DNA from: Dyella_A sp049445995
GTDB lineage: Bacteria; Pseudomonadota; Gammaproteobacteria; Xanthomonadales; Rhodanobacteraceae
Length of the DNA stretch: 64,000 bases
Reading direction: 5' to 3'
NCBI RefSeq assembly: GCF_049445995.1
Contig: NZ_JBMSDZ010000002.1
Location: 1 to 64,000, forward strand
In this document: one piece after another, positions 26,184-33,380 of the stretch
How positions within the stretch are numbered: the stretch's first letter is position 1
How the letters are laid out: every line of letters starts with the position of its first letter
Position numbers and translations under genes: made by a program
The notes under the pieces: generated by a model
Databases searched by the model: none
Told to the model about the DNA's origin: nothing
Seen by the model: the letters and a program-made list of their open reading frames with translations, nothing else

Positions 26184-27338
26184 ATGGCGAAAACCACGCG
26201 TAGCTCGACCGCCGGCAAGGCGCAGAAGAACAAGCCTGCGGCCCCGGCAAAATCCTCCAGGCCCGGGAAGGCGAAACCCGCTGTGGCCGCCTCGCGCGGC
26301 GCCAGCAAGGCGGTCGGGCCCACACCGAAGAAAGCCGCGGCCTCCACCAAGCCTGCTGCCAAGAAAACGGCGCAGAAGGCGCCCGTGAAGGCCGCGCCGG
26401 TGAAGAAGCCGGTCGCCAGGAAGGCGGTCGTGAAGAAGCCCGTCGCCAAGAAGAGCGCGCCGGTGAAGAAGCCCGCGGTCAAGAAGGCTGCGGCCAAGAA
26501 GGCTGCGGCGAAGAAGCCGCTCGTTGCCAGGAAGGCGCCGGCCGGGAAAGTTGCCAAACCCGTCGCCGTGAAGAAGGCACCGGCCAAGGTCGTCGCCAAG
26601 AAGGCGGCACCCGTCAAGCCGGCTCCGGTGAAAAAGGCTGCAGCGAAACCCGCTGCGGCGAAACCCGCGCCGGCTCCGGTGGCGGCCAGGCCTGCACCCG
26701 CCGCCAGGCCCGTCACGACGGGCCCGGCCCCCGCGCCGGCCGCTCCCGTCCAGGGCAAGGTCGCCAGCGCCACGGCGCTGGCGACTCCGCGCGTGGCCAC
26801 GGCCACCGCCAGCCATACTCTCCCCAAGAAACAGAAGTCCCAGTCGTCCTCAATGAATAAAGCTGCTGCAATTTCCGACAATGGCGTGACGAAGGAAGAC
26901 GGGCGCTACGCGCTCCCGGCGACCACCACGATCGAACTGCCCAAGGGTTACCGCCCCTCCGCCGACGAGGAGTACATGAGCCCGCGGCAGCTGGCGTACT
27001 TCCGCAACAAGCTCCGCGACTGGCGCGAGCAGCTGGTGGAGGAATCGCGCCAGACCATGGAAAACCTGCGCGACGAAGTGCGCGACGTGGGCGACGAGGC
27101 CGAGCGCGCCACGCGCGAGACCGAGAACTCGCTCGAACTGCGCACCCGCGACCGCTACCGCAAGCTGATCTCCAAGATCGACAAGGCGCTGCGCCGGATC
27201 GAGGAAGGTCGCTACGGCTATTGCGAGGAGACCGACGAGGAGATCGGCGTGGACCGTCTCGACGCCCGCCCGATCGCCACGCTCTCACTCGACGCCCAGG
27301 AGCGCCGCGAGCACCTGCAGAAGCAGATGGGCGACTAG
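26184..27338 (+). CDS. dksA: RNA polymerase-binding protein DksA with long Lys/Ala/Pro-rich N-terminus
   Basis: DksA enters the RNAP secondary channel and, with ppGpp, sets rRNA and biosynthetic promoter activity. Of 384 residues the last 140 form the DksA unit: YMSPRQLAYFRNKLRDWREQL-type start, coiled coil, and globular end. The usual four-Cys zinc finger is absent: GYCEETDEEIG has one Cys and the second pair is replaced (ATLSLDAQERRE), as in non-zinc DksA forms. The first 220 residues are AAKK/PVKK repeats resembling histone H1 tails, suggesting nucleic-acid binding; similar tails are known in Lysobacterales DksA proteins. GAAGGG precedes the ATG. RelA is encoded further on. Confidence 0.92.
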   Translation: MAKTTRSSTAGKAQKNKPAAPAKSSRPGKAKPAVAASRGASKAVGPTPKKAAASTKPAAKKTAQKAPVKAAPVKKPVARKAVVKKPVAKKSAPVKKPAVKKAAAKKAAAKKPLVARKAPAGKVAKPVAVKKAPAKVVAKKAAPVKPAPVKKAAAKPAAAKPAPAPVAARPAPAARPVTTGPAPAPAAPVQGKVASATALATPRVATATASHTLPKKQKSQSSSMNKAAAISDNGVTKEDGRYALPATTTIELPKGYRPSADEEYMSPRQLAYFRNKLRDWREQLVEESRQTMENLRDEVRDVGDEAERATRETENSLELRTRDRYRKLISKIDKALRRIEEGRYGYCEETDEEIGVDRLDARPIATLSLDAQERREHLQKQMGD

Positions 27339-27395
27339 TCTACCAGCCTGTCGGACTTTGCCCGGCCGACCGAGCAAAGCCCGACAGGCTGCTAG
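27339..27395. repeat. Repeat family C, complete palindrome after dksA
   Basis: CAGCCTGTCGGACTTTG (27344-27360) pairs with CAAAGCCCGACAGGCTG (27375-27391), 16 of 17 positions, around a 14-base loop. It begins five bases after the dksA TAG. This is the complete form; single arms lie at 1841-1871 and 40158-40188, both at gene ends. Confidence 0.85.
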
Positions 27396-27456
27396 GCAAA
27401 CCGGGGCAATGCCGCGATAGTGGCCGGATCGATTCGTGATCGCCCAGGGGTTGCCT

Positions 27457-29127
27457 ATGTCCGGTGGAGTGTCCTTGCGTGTGGCCGTCGCCGCCGCGTT
27501 GCTGGTGGTGGCTTGCGGTGCCGCGGCGCAGAGCGTGCCGGCCAGGCGCGCGCCGCCGCCGATCGGCATCAACGACAGCGTGCGCCCCGCGCTGCCGCCG
27601 GAGCTGGCCGACTTCGCCGCCTATGTGGACAGCGCCCGCAGCACCTTCGGCGTGCCCGGCATCGCCGTGGCCATCGTCAAGGACGGCCAGGTGGTGATGG
27701 AGCGGGGCTTCGGCGACAGGTCGCTGGACCCCAAGCAGCCGGTGGACGCACACACGCTGTTCGCGATCGCCTCCAACACCAAGGCGTTCACCGCCGCGGC
27801 GCTGCAGCAGCTGGACGAGGCCGGCAAGCTGAAGATGGACGACCGGGTGATCGACCATCTGCCGTGGTTCCGCATGTCTGATCCGTACGTCACCCACGAG
27901 ATGCGCCTCCGCGACCTGCTCGCCCACCGCAGTGGCCTGTCGCTGGGCGCCGGTGACCTGCTTTACTGGCCACCCACCTCGTACAGCACCAGGGAAGTGG
28001 TCGAGCGCCTGAAGCACGTGCCGATCAAGAACGGCTTCCGCAGCGGCTACGCCTACGACAACATCCTGTTCGCGGTCGCCACGCTGGTGATCGAGCAGGC
28101 CTCGGGCCAGAGCTACGCCGACTACGTGCGCACGCACCTGTTCGCGCCGGTGGGGATGGACGAGTCGCTGATCGACAAGAACGACATCAGGCCCGGCATG
28201 GACGTGGCCACCGGCTACGCCAAGGAAAACTTCAAGGACCTCAGGCCGGTGCCGCCGATGGCGTGGAGCAACGATCCCGGCGCCGGCGGCATCTACGCCA
28301 GCGTGCACGACCTGGCCAAGTGGATGAACGTGCAACTGGCCGGCGGCGCGCTGCCGCAGAAGGGTGCCGACGGCAAGCCGAAGCGCATCTTCAGCGAAGA
28401 CAGCCAGCGCCAGATGTGGACCATGCTCACGCCGATCACCGTGGGCAAGCCGCCGATCCCAGAACTGGCGCCGATCATGCCGAACTTCTACGGCTACGGC
28501 GAAAGCTGGTTCCTGTCCGACTACCGCGGCCATCGCCTCGCGTGGCACACCGGCGGCTGGCCGGGCTTCGTCTCGCGCGTGACGCTGGTGCCGGATGAGC
28601 ATCTGGGCGTGGTGGTGCTGACCAACGCCGAGTCCGGCGCCGCGTTCAACGCGGTGACCTACCGCGTGCTCGACGCCTACCTGCATCCGGGCCAGAAGAC
28701 CGACTGGGTGGCGGTGTACGACAAGCTGGTGAAGAAGGGCGAGGCCAACGCCGACGACAGCTGGGCCAAGCATCTGAAGGCGCGCGCCAGGAACGCCACG
28801 CCCGACCTGCCGCAGGCCCGCTACGCCGGCACCTTCCGCGATCCGTGGTACGGCGACGTGGTGGTGTCGAACGAGGGCGGCAGGCTGCGCATGCGCTTCA
28901 GCAAGACCCGGCAACTGATCGGCACCATGACGCCGTGGCAGCACAGCAGCTTCGTGGTGAAGTGGGACGACCGCACGCTCAATGCCGACGCCTTCGCCAC
29001 CTACACGCTGGATGCCGACGGCAGGATCACCGAACTGCGCATGCAGCCGATCTCGCCGCTGACCGACTTCAGCTTCGACTTCCAGGACCTGCGGCTGAAG
29101 CCGATCGCGCCGGCCGCCGCACATTGA
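27457..29127 (+). CDS. Serine hydrolase, class C beta-lactamase family (secreted)
   Basis: Periplasmic or lipid-anchored serine hydrolase of 556 residues. The signal peptide ends near C20 (LLVVAC, a possible lipobox) or after AAAQ at 25. Catalytic motifs of PF00144: S106xxK109 in SNTK, Y200xN202 in YAYDN, and HTGG near 363. The C-terminal 110 residues (YAGTFRDPWYG...) look like the DUF3471 beta-barrel often fused to these enzymes. Substrate unknown; peptidase or esterase activity is more likely than drug resistance. The start ATG 27457 has AGGGG upstream. It is followed by a secreted esterase, separated by a family A element. Confidence 0.85.
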   Translation: MSGGVSLRVAVAAALLVVACGAAAQSVPARRAPPPIGINDSVRPALPPELADFAAYVDSARSTFGVPGIAVAIVKDGQVVMERGFGDRSLDPKQPVDAHTLFAIASNTKAFTAAALQQLDEAGKLKMDDRVIDHLPWFRMSDPYVTHEMRLRDLLAHRSGLSLGAGDLLYWPPTSYSTREVVERLKHVPIKNGFRSGYAYDNILFAVATLVIEQASGQSYADYVRTHLFAPVGMDESLIDKNDIRPGMDVATGYAKENFKDLRPVPPMAWSNDPGAGGIYASVHDLAKWMNVQLAGGALPQKGADGKPKRIFSEDSQRQMWTMLTPITVGKPPIPELAPIMPNFYGYGESWFLSDYRGHRLAWHTGGWPGFVSRVTLVPDEHLGVVVLTNAESGAAFNAVTYRVLDAYLHPGQKTDWVAVYDKLVKKGEANADDSWAKHLKARARNATPDLPQARYAGTFRDPWYGDVVVSNEGGRLRMRFSKTRQLIGTMTPWQHSSFVVKWDDRTLNADAFATYTLDADGRITELRMQPISPLTDFSFDFQDLRLKPIAPAAAH

Positions 29128-29255
29128 GAGGCTGAGAAAAAATCGCCCACCTACTGCGACCGTCGCCAAACGCCCGTGCCGGCGGCGCCCAACGCACCTT
29201 GTCACGAACGCTTGGCGGCGCTCTCGCTACGGCGGTCGAATTTTTCTCAGCCTCT
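29127..29255. repeat. Repeat family A, complete element (MITE-like)
   Basis: A 129-bp element with perfect 15-bp terminal inverted repeats: AGAGGCTGAGAAAAA at the left and its complement at the right. Sub-terminal regions also pair imperfectly (ACCGTCGCCAAACG against CGCTTGGCGGCG). It has no coding capacity. Its left end starts inside the TGA stop of the serine hydrolase gene (TGAGAGG). Other copies: 37583-37752 (diverged, 170 bp), 24367-24404 and 16477-16503. Confidence 0.85.
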
Positions 29256-29295
29256 GAGCGCCACCACCATCACGCCTGCCTTCGGGGAATCCGCC

Positions 29296-30933
29296 ATGCG
29301 TCATCGTCTCAATGCCTTCGCTGCTGCGGCGCTCGTCGCCGGCATGCTCGGCATCGTCCACGCCGCCGATGCGCTGCCCGCGCACCGCTTCTTCCACGTC
29401 ACGCTGGGGGCGGCGTCGAGCCAGCCCACCTCGGGTCGGCTGCTGCTGTTCGCCACCGGGGCGGAGGCGGCCAAGACCGAGGCGTTCAAGGCCTCGGCCG
29501 GCAAGGACGGCACGGTGCGCGAGGTCGATGCCAGCCCGCTCTCGCCCGCCAGCACCAGCGTCGCGGCGATGGACGTGCCGCACTGGACACCCGGCCAGAC
29601 GCTGGACATCGATGCCGACCAAGTCGCGTTCCCTGCCGGCTATTCGCAGCTGCCCGAGGGCGACTACTACGTGCAGGCCGTGCTCGACGTGAACCACGAC
29701 TACAACTACGCCGGCCGCGGCGCGGGCGACTTGGTGAGTGACGTGGTGAAGGTGCACCTTCCCAGCGCCTCGATCCCCAGCCTGTCACTGGTCAAGGCAT
29801 TGTCCGCACGCGATCCGTGGCAGCTTCCCGACTCGGCCCCGGCCGAGCGCAGGCAACTGATCGCCACCGCGCGCCAGCATGCCCACGACATCGACTTCAC
29901 CAGCGCCGCGCTCAGCGCGTTCTGGGGACGCCCGATGCTGATGAAGGGCCGCGTGCTGACGCCGCCCGGCTACGACCCGAAGGGCGCCAGGCGCTATCCG
30001 ACCGTCTATTACACGCAGGGCTACGGCGGCAACAACGATCGCGTGATCGGCACGCTCGCCTACGTGTGGGACGCGATGGCCAGGGGCGAGATGCCGCCGA
30101 TGATCTGGGTGTTCCTGGACGAATCCAGCCCTACCGGCACGCACGAGTTCGCCGACTCGGTGAACAACGGCCCGTGGGGCCGGGCGCTCACCACCGAGCT
30201 GATCCCGTCGCTGGAAAAGCAGTACCGCATGGACGGCAAGGCCAGCGGCCGCTTCCTCAACGGCCACTCCTCCGGCGGCTGGGCCACGCTGTGGCTGCAG
30301 ACGCGCTACCCGGGCGTGTTCGGCGGCACTTGGTCCACCTCGCCCGATCCGAGCGACTTCCACGACTTCACCGGCATCGACCTGTACGCGCCGCACGCCA
30401 ACGTCTATCGCCGCGCCGATGGTTCGGCCTATCCGCTGGTGCGCAACAAGGGCAAGGTGATCGGCACGTTCCAGCAGTTCGCGCAGATGGAGCGCGTGCT
30501 CGGCCCCTACGGCGGCCAGCTTGCCTCGTTCGAGTGGGTGTTCTCCCCACGCGGCAAGGACGGCCGCCCGCTGCCGATGTTCGATCGCGACACCGGTGAC
30601 GTCGATCCGGCCGTGATCGACTACTGGCGCGACCACTACGACATCGCCCATCGCCTGCAGCAGCAGTGGCCGATGCTGAAGAAGCAACTTGACGGCAAGA
30701 TCCACCTCTACGTGGGTACCGCCGACACGTTCTACCTCGACGGCGCCGCGCACCGGCTCAAGGCCGTGCTGGACGATCTGGGCGCCAAGACCGACTTCCG
30801 CTTCATCCCCGGCCGCACCCACTTCGACCTCTACGCCGTCGGCATGGACCGCCAGGGCCTGCTCAAGGAAATCGCCTGGTCGATGTACGCCGTGGCGCGC
30901 CCGGCTTCCTCGCTCAAGCGCACGGCGCCCTGA
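29296..30933 (+). CDS. Secreted alpha/beta-hydrolase esterase (PF00756 type)
   Basis: A 545-residue secreted protein with a signal peptide (MRHRLNAFAAAALVAGMLGIV, cleaved near HAA). An N-terminal beta-rich region of about 190 residues precedes an esterase-D-like domain with the nucleophile elbow GHSSGG (about residue 325), a conserved YYTQGYGGNNDR near 240, and a late His in GRTHFDLY near 515. The substrate is not evident. I chose ATG 29296 because the signal peptide starts there; the upstream part of the open frame is repeat DNA. Neighbour to another secreted hydrolase on the same strand. Confidence 0.82.
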   Translation: MRHRLNAFAAAALVAGMLGIVHAADALPAHRFFHVTLGAASSQPTSGRLLLFATGAEAAKTEAFKASAGKDGTVREVDASPLSPASTSVAAMDVPHWTPGQTLDIDADQVAFPAGYSQLPEGDYYVQAVLDVNHDYNYAGRGAGDLVSDVVKVHLPSASIPSLSLVKALSARDPWQLPDSAPAERRQLIATARQHAHDIDFTSAALSAFWGRPMLMKGRVLTPPGYDPKGARRYPTVYYTQGYGGNNDRVIGTLAYVWDAMARGEMPPMIWVFLDESSPTGTHEFADSVNNGPWGRALTTELIPSLEKQYRMDGKASGRFLNGHSSGGWATLWLQTRYPGVFGGTWSTSPDPSDFHDFTGIDLYAPHANVYRRADGSAYPLVRNKGKVIGTFQQFAQMERVLGPYGGQLASFEWVFSPRGKDGRPLPMFDRDTGDVDPAVIDYWRDHYDIAHRLQQQWPMLKKQLDGKIHLYVGTADTFYLDGAAHRLKAVLDDLGAKTDFRFIPGRTHFDLYAVGMDRQGLLKEIAWSMYAVARPASSLKRTAP

Positions 30934-30960
30934 TCTCCGTTGCACGGCAAGCTCACGCTT

Positions 30961-31068
30961 GCTCCCTCTCCCCTGAGCTTGCTCGGGAGAGAGGGAGCTG
31001 CGGTATCCGCGACATCCTCCGCGGCTCCACGCTTGAGCCCTCTCCCCCGAGCCGGCTCGGGAGGGAGC
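30961..31068. repeat. Repeat family F, two tandem hairpins (GCTCCCTCTCCC type)
   Basis: First hairpin: GCTCCCTCTCCCCTGAGC paired with GCTCGGGAGAGAGGGAGC (30961-30998). Second: GAGCCCTCTCCCCCGAGC paired with GCTCGGGAGGGAGC (31035-31068). Both lie in the 200-base gap after the esterase gene. A fragment of the same family interrupts hrpA at 52361. Confidence 0.75.
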
Positions 31069-31136
31069 AAAGCCTCGGCGTCCACTGGGAGTATCGTCGG
31101 TCAGCCGCAATGGGCGGTCCACGTACGGAAAGTGTC

Positions 31137-31714
31137 ATGTCGACCAAACGCATCCTTGCGCTCGCTGCGGCGGGCCTGTGCCTGTGGGGCGCGCTGATCG
31201 CACCGGCCTTCGCGGCTGGACCTGCCGCCAAGCCGGCGACGGAGTGGATCTATCCGCTGATTCCCGGGTTCGGCGCCGTGCACCCGCGGCCGGACCTGCC
31301 CGGACAGCCCGATCCCAAGGTCGACTACAAGGTGTTCGTCGATGTGGTCAGCGGCAACCCGGACCGCGCCAAGCCGCTCGCATCGCTCGATCGCCTGGCG
31401 CGGCTGGTCAACCTGATGGCCTACGCCAAGGTGCCGGCCAGCCATGTCCACATCGTGGCGCTGATCGAGCGCCAGGCGACCCCGGCGGTGTTCGGCAACG
31501 CGGTGTATCGCCGGCACTTCAAGGTGGACAACCCCAACCTGGAGATCCTCCATGCGCTCAAGGCCGCCGGCGTGCACCTGGTGGTGTGCAGCCAGACACT
31601 GGCCGGCATGGGCATGGCCGACAGCGAGGTGTCGCCGGATGTCACGGTGACGCTGTCCGCGCTCACCGATGCGGTGGTCTACGGCCAGCGCGGCTACAGC
31701 TACATCAGCTGTAG
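31137..31714 (+). CDS. Secreted DsrE-family protein, in frame with dapD
   Basis: About 193 residues. A signal peptide (RILALAAAGLCLWGALIAPAFAAG) is followed by a DsrE/DsrF-like domain: LARLVNLMAYAKVPASHVHI, AVFGNAVYRRHF, and GVHLVVCSQTLAGMGM with one Cys. Members act in sulfur handling, but most secreted ones are uncharacterised. The frame as given has no stop here: it runs through about 40 low-information codons into dapD and on to 32663. The likely reason is one lost C at ATCAGCTGTAGG (31704-31715); restoring ATCCAGCTGTAG ends the protein at IQL. I place the end at that TAG (31712-31714). If the sequence is right, a 508-residue secreted DsrE-DapD fusion would result, which is implausible for a cytoplasmic enzyme. 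Confidence 0.65.
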
Positions 31715-31835
31715 GCACCCGCACGGACGTCTGGACGGCCATTCGATCATTGGACGCCATGCCTTCGGACGGGCGCGCGCCGCCAAGTGCAGTAATCTTG
31801 GCGGCCCGACCTCCGATCACAGGCCGTATCCGCCC

Positions 31836-32663
31836 ATGCAGCAGCTCGCCTCCCTCATCGACGACGCCTTCGAGCGCCGCGCCTCGCTCGTGCAGAGCGA
31901 GATCGAAACCCACCTGCGCCCGGCCATCGCTCAGGTGCTGGACCTGCTGGAGAGCGGCGAGCTGCGCGTCGCCGCGCCGGACGGCCAGGGCGGCTGGACC
32001 GTCAACCAGTGGGTGAAGAAGGCGGTGCTCTTGTACTTCCGCATCAACGACAACCGCGTGGTGGACGGCGGCCCGGCCGGCGCCTTCGACAAGGTGCCGC
32101 TGCGCTTTGCCCACGGCGACGACGCCTCGCTGCAGCAGCTCGGCGCGCGCGTGGTGCCCGGCGCGCTGGTGCGCCGCGGCGCGCACATCGCCCGGGACGT
32201 GGTGCTGATGCCCAGCTATGTGAACATCGGCGCGCACGTCGGCAGCGGCAGCATGGTCGATACCTGGGCCACGGTCGGCTCGTGCGCGCAGATCGGCGCG
32301 CGCGTGCATCTCTCGGGCGGCGTCGGCATTGGCGGCGTGCTGGAGCCGCTGCAGGCCAACCCCACCATCATCGAGGACGACTGCTTCATCGGTGCGCGCT
32401 CGGAAGTGGTCGAGGGCGTGGTGGTGGAGAAGGGCAGCGTGATCGGCATGGGCGTGTTCCTCGGCCAGAGCACCCGCATCTACAACCGCGCCACCGGTGA
32501 AGTCAGCTACGGACGCATCCCGGCGGGCTCCGTGGTCGTATCCGGCAGCCTGCCTGCCAAAGACGGATCGCACAGCCTCTACGCCGCGGTGATCGTCAAG
32601 CAGGTGGACGAGAAGACCCGGTCCAAGACCGGCATCAACGACCTGCTGCGGAGCTTCGAATGA
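31836..32663 (+). CDS. dapD: 2,3,4,5-tetrahydropyridine-2,6-dicarboxylate N-succinyltransferase
   Basis: Succinyl-CoA-dependent step of the lysine/diaminopimelate pathway. The 275-residue trimeric enzyme has a helical N-terminal domain (MQQLASLIDDAFERRASL), then a left-handed beta-helix with hexapeptide repeats (VNIGAHVGSGSMVDTWATVG, AQIGARVHLSGGVGIGGVLE). The ATG at 31836 is the family start although the frame is open back to 31110. It overlaps the next gene by ATGA, forming an operon with the ArsC-like genes and dapE. Confidence 0.96.
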   Translation: MQQLASLIDDAFERRASLVQSEIETHLRPAIAQVLDLLESGELRVAAPDGQGGWTVNQWVKKAVLLYFRINDNRVVDGGPAGAFDKVPLRFAHGDDASLQQLGARVVPGALVRRGAHIARDVVLMPSYVNIGAHVGSGSMVDTWATVGSCAQIGARVHLSGGVGIGGVLEPLQANPTIIEDDCFIGARSEVVEGVVVEKGSVIGMGVFLGQSTRIYNRATGEVSYGRIPAGSVVVSGSLPAKDGSHSLYAAVIVKQVDEKTRSKTGINDLLRSFE

Positions 32664-33010
32664 GCGTCGAACTGTACGGCCTGGCCAAGTGCGGCACCTG
32701 CGACAAGGCGCGCGCCTGGCTGGATGCGCACAAGGTCAGGCACAGCTTCACCGATTACCGCGACGAGCCGATCGCCCCGGCCACGCTGAAGGCGTGGGCG
32801 AAGGAGCTGACCTGGGAGAAGCTGGTCAACCGCGCCAGCTACACCTGGCGCGAGCTGAGCGAGCCGCAGAAGGCGGCCTCCACGGATGCCGAGTGGCTCG
32901 CCCTGATCAAGGAATACCCCGCGCTGGTGAAGCGTCCGGTGGTGGTGAAGGATGGCGCGGTGAGCGTCGGTTTCACCGAGAAGAAGTTCACGGAGCTGTT
33001 CGGTGGCTGA
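32660..33010 (+). CDS. Spx/ArsC-family protein (YffB type)
   Basis: A 116-residue thioredoxin-fold protein of the ArsC/Spx superfamily with an intact CxxC near the N-terminus (C11 and C14 in AKCGTCDKARAWL) and the typical LVNRASYTWRELSE and RPVVVKDG motifs. It is placed between dapD and dapE, as the yffB-type gene is in pseudomonads and next to dapE in E. coli; the reason for this linkage is unknown. No arsenate resistance genes are near, so arsenate reduction is unlikely. It overlaps dapD (ATGA) and the next gene by eight bases. Confidence 0.88.
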   Translation: MSVELYGLAKCGTCDKARAWLDAHKVRHSFTDYRDEPIAPATLKAWAKELTWEKLVNRASYTWRELSEPQKAASTDAEWLALIKEYPALVKRPVVVKDGAVSVGFTEKKFTELFGG

Positions 33011-33380
33011 AGCGGCCGTGCTCCATGGCCTGGCCGGCACCGAGGCGTGCCGCAGGGCCTGCGCGTGGCTGGTCCGCTGCGGCCACGCCTACCGGTTCGT
33101 CGACACCCGGCGCGAACGACCCGCGCCCGAGGCGCTGAAGGCCTGGGCGCAGGCCGCCGGCGGCTGGGACGCGCTGGTCGACCGCAGCGGCCGCGCCTGG
33201 AAGAACCTGCTGCCGCAGCGGCGCAATCCCGAGAGCGATCCGGAATGGATGCTGCTGATCCGCGAGCATCCCGGCGTGCTGCGCCAGCCGCTGGCGGTGC
33301 TGCCTGACGGTACGCTGCTGGTGGGTTTCACCGGCGGGCAATACGAAAAGCGATTCGGCAAGGGCAGGGCCACCGCATGA
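33003..33380 (+). CDS. Second Spx/ArsC-family protein lacking the first CxxC cysteine
   Basis: A 125-residue paralogue of the preceding gene: KAWAQAAGGWDALVDRSGRAWKNL aligns with KAWAKELTWEKLVNRASYTWREL. At the redox site the first Cys is replaced (GTEACRRACAWL against KCGTCDKARAWL), leaving the second Cys and gaining another four positions on. It may be a non-catalytic partner or use a different thiol. The start is the GTG at 33003, inside the end of the previous gene, and its stop overlaps dapE (ATGA). A tandem duplication inside the dap operon. Confidence 0.8.
   Translation: MAEAAVLHGLAGTEACRRACAWLVRCGHAYRFVDTRRERPAPEALKAWAQAAGGWDALVDRSGRAWKNLLPQRRNPESDPEWMLLIREHPGVLRQPLAVLPDGTLLVGFTGGQYEKRFGKGRATA

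Noticed and set aside
26144..26881. Hydrophobic Ala/Gly/Phe-rich frame opposite the dksA tail
   Set aside because: It is the complement of the Lys/Ala/Pro repeats, which necessarily reads as Phe/Gly/Ala; no start site or membrane-protein logic.
27457..29127. Class C beta-lactamase-like protein considered as an antibiotic resistance gene
   Set aside because: Length, C-terminal extra domain and lack of an ampR neighbour suggest a general serine hydrolase, not AmpC.
32660..33380. ArsC-like pair considered as an arsenate resistance locus
   Set aside because: No arsB/acr3 or arsR is present; genes are coupled to dapD and dapE, and Spx/YffB-type motifs fit better.
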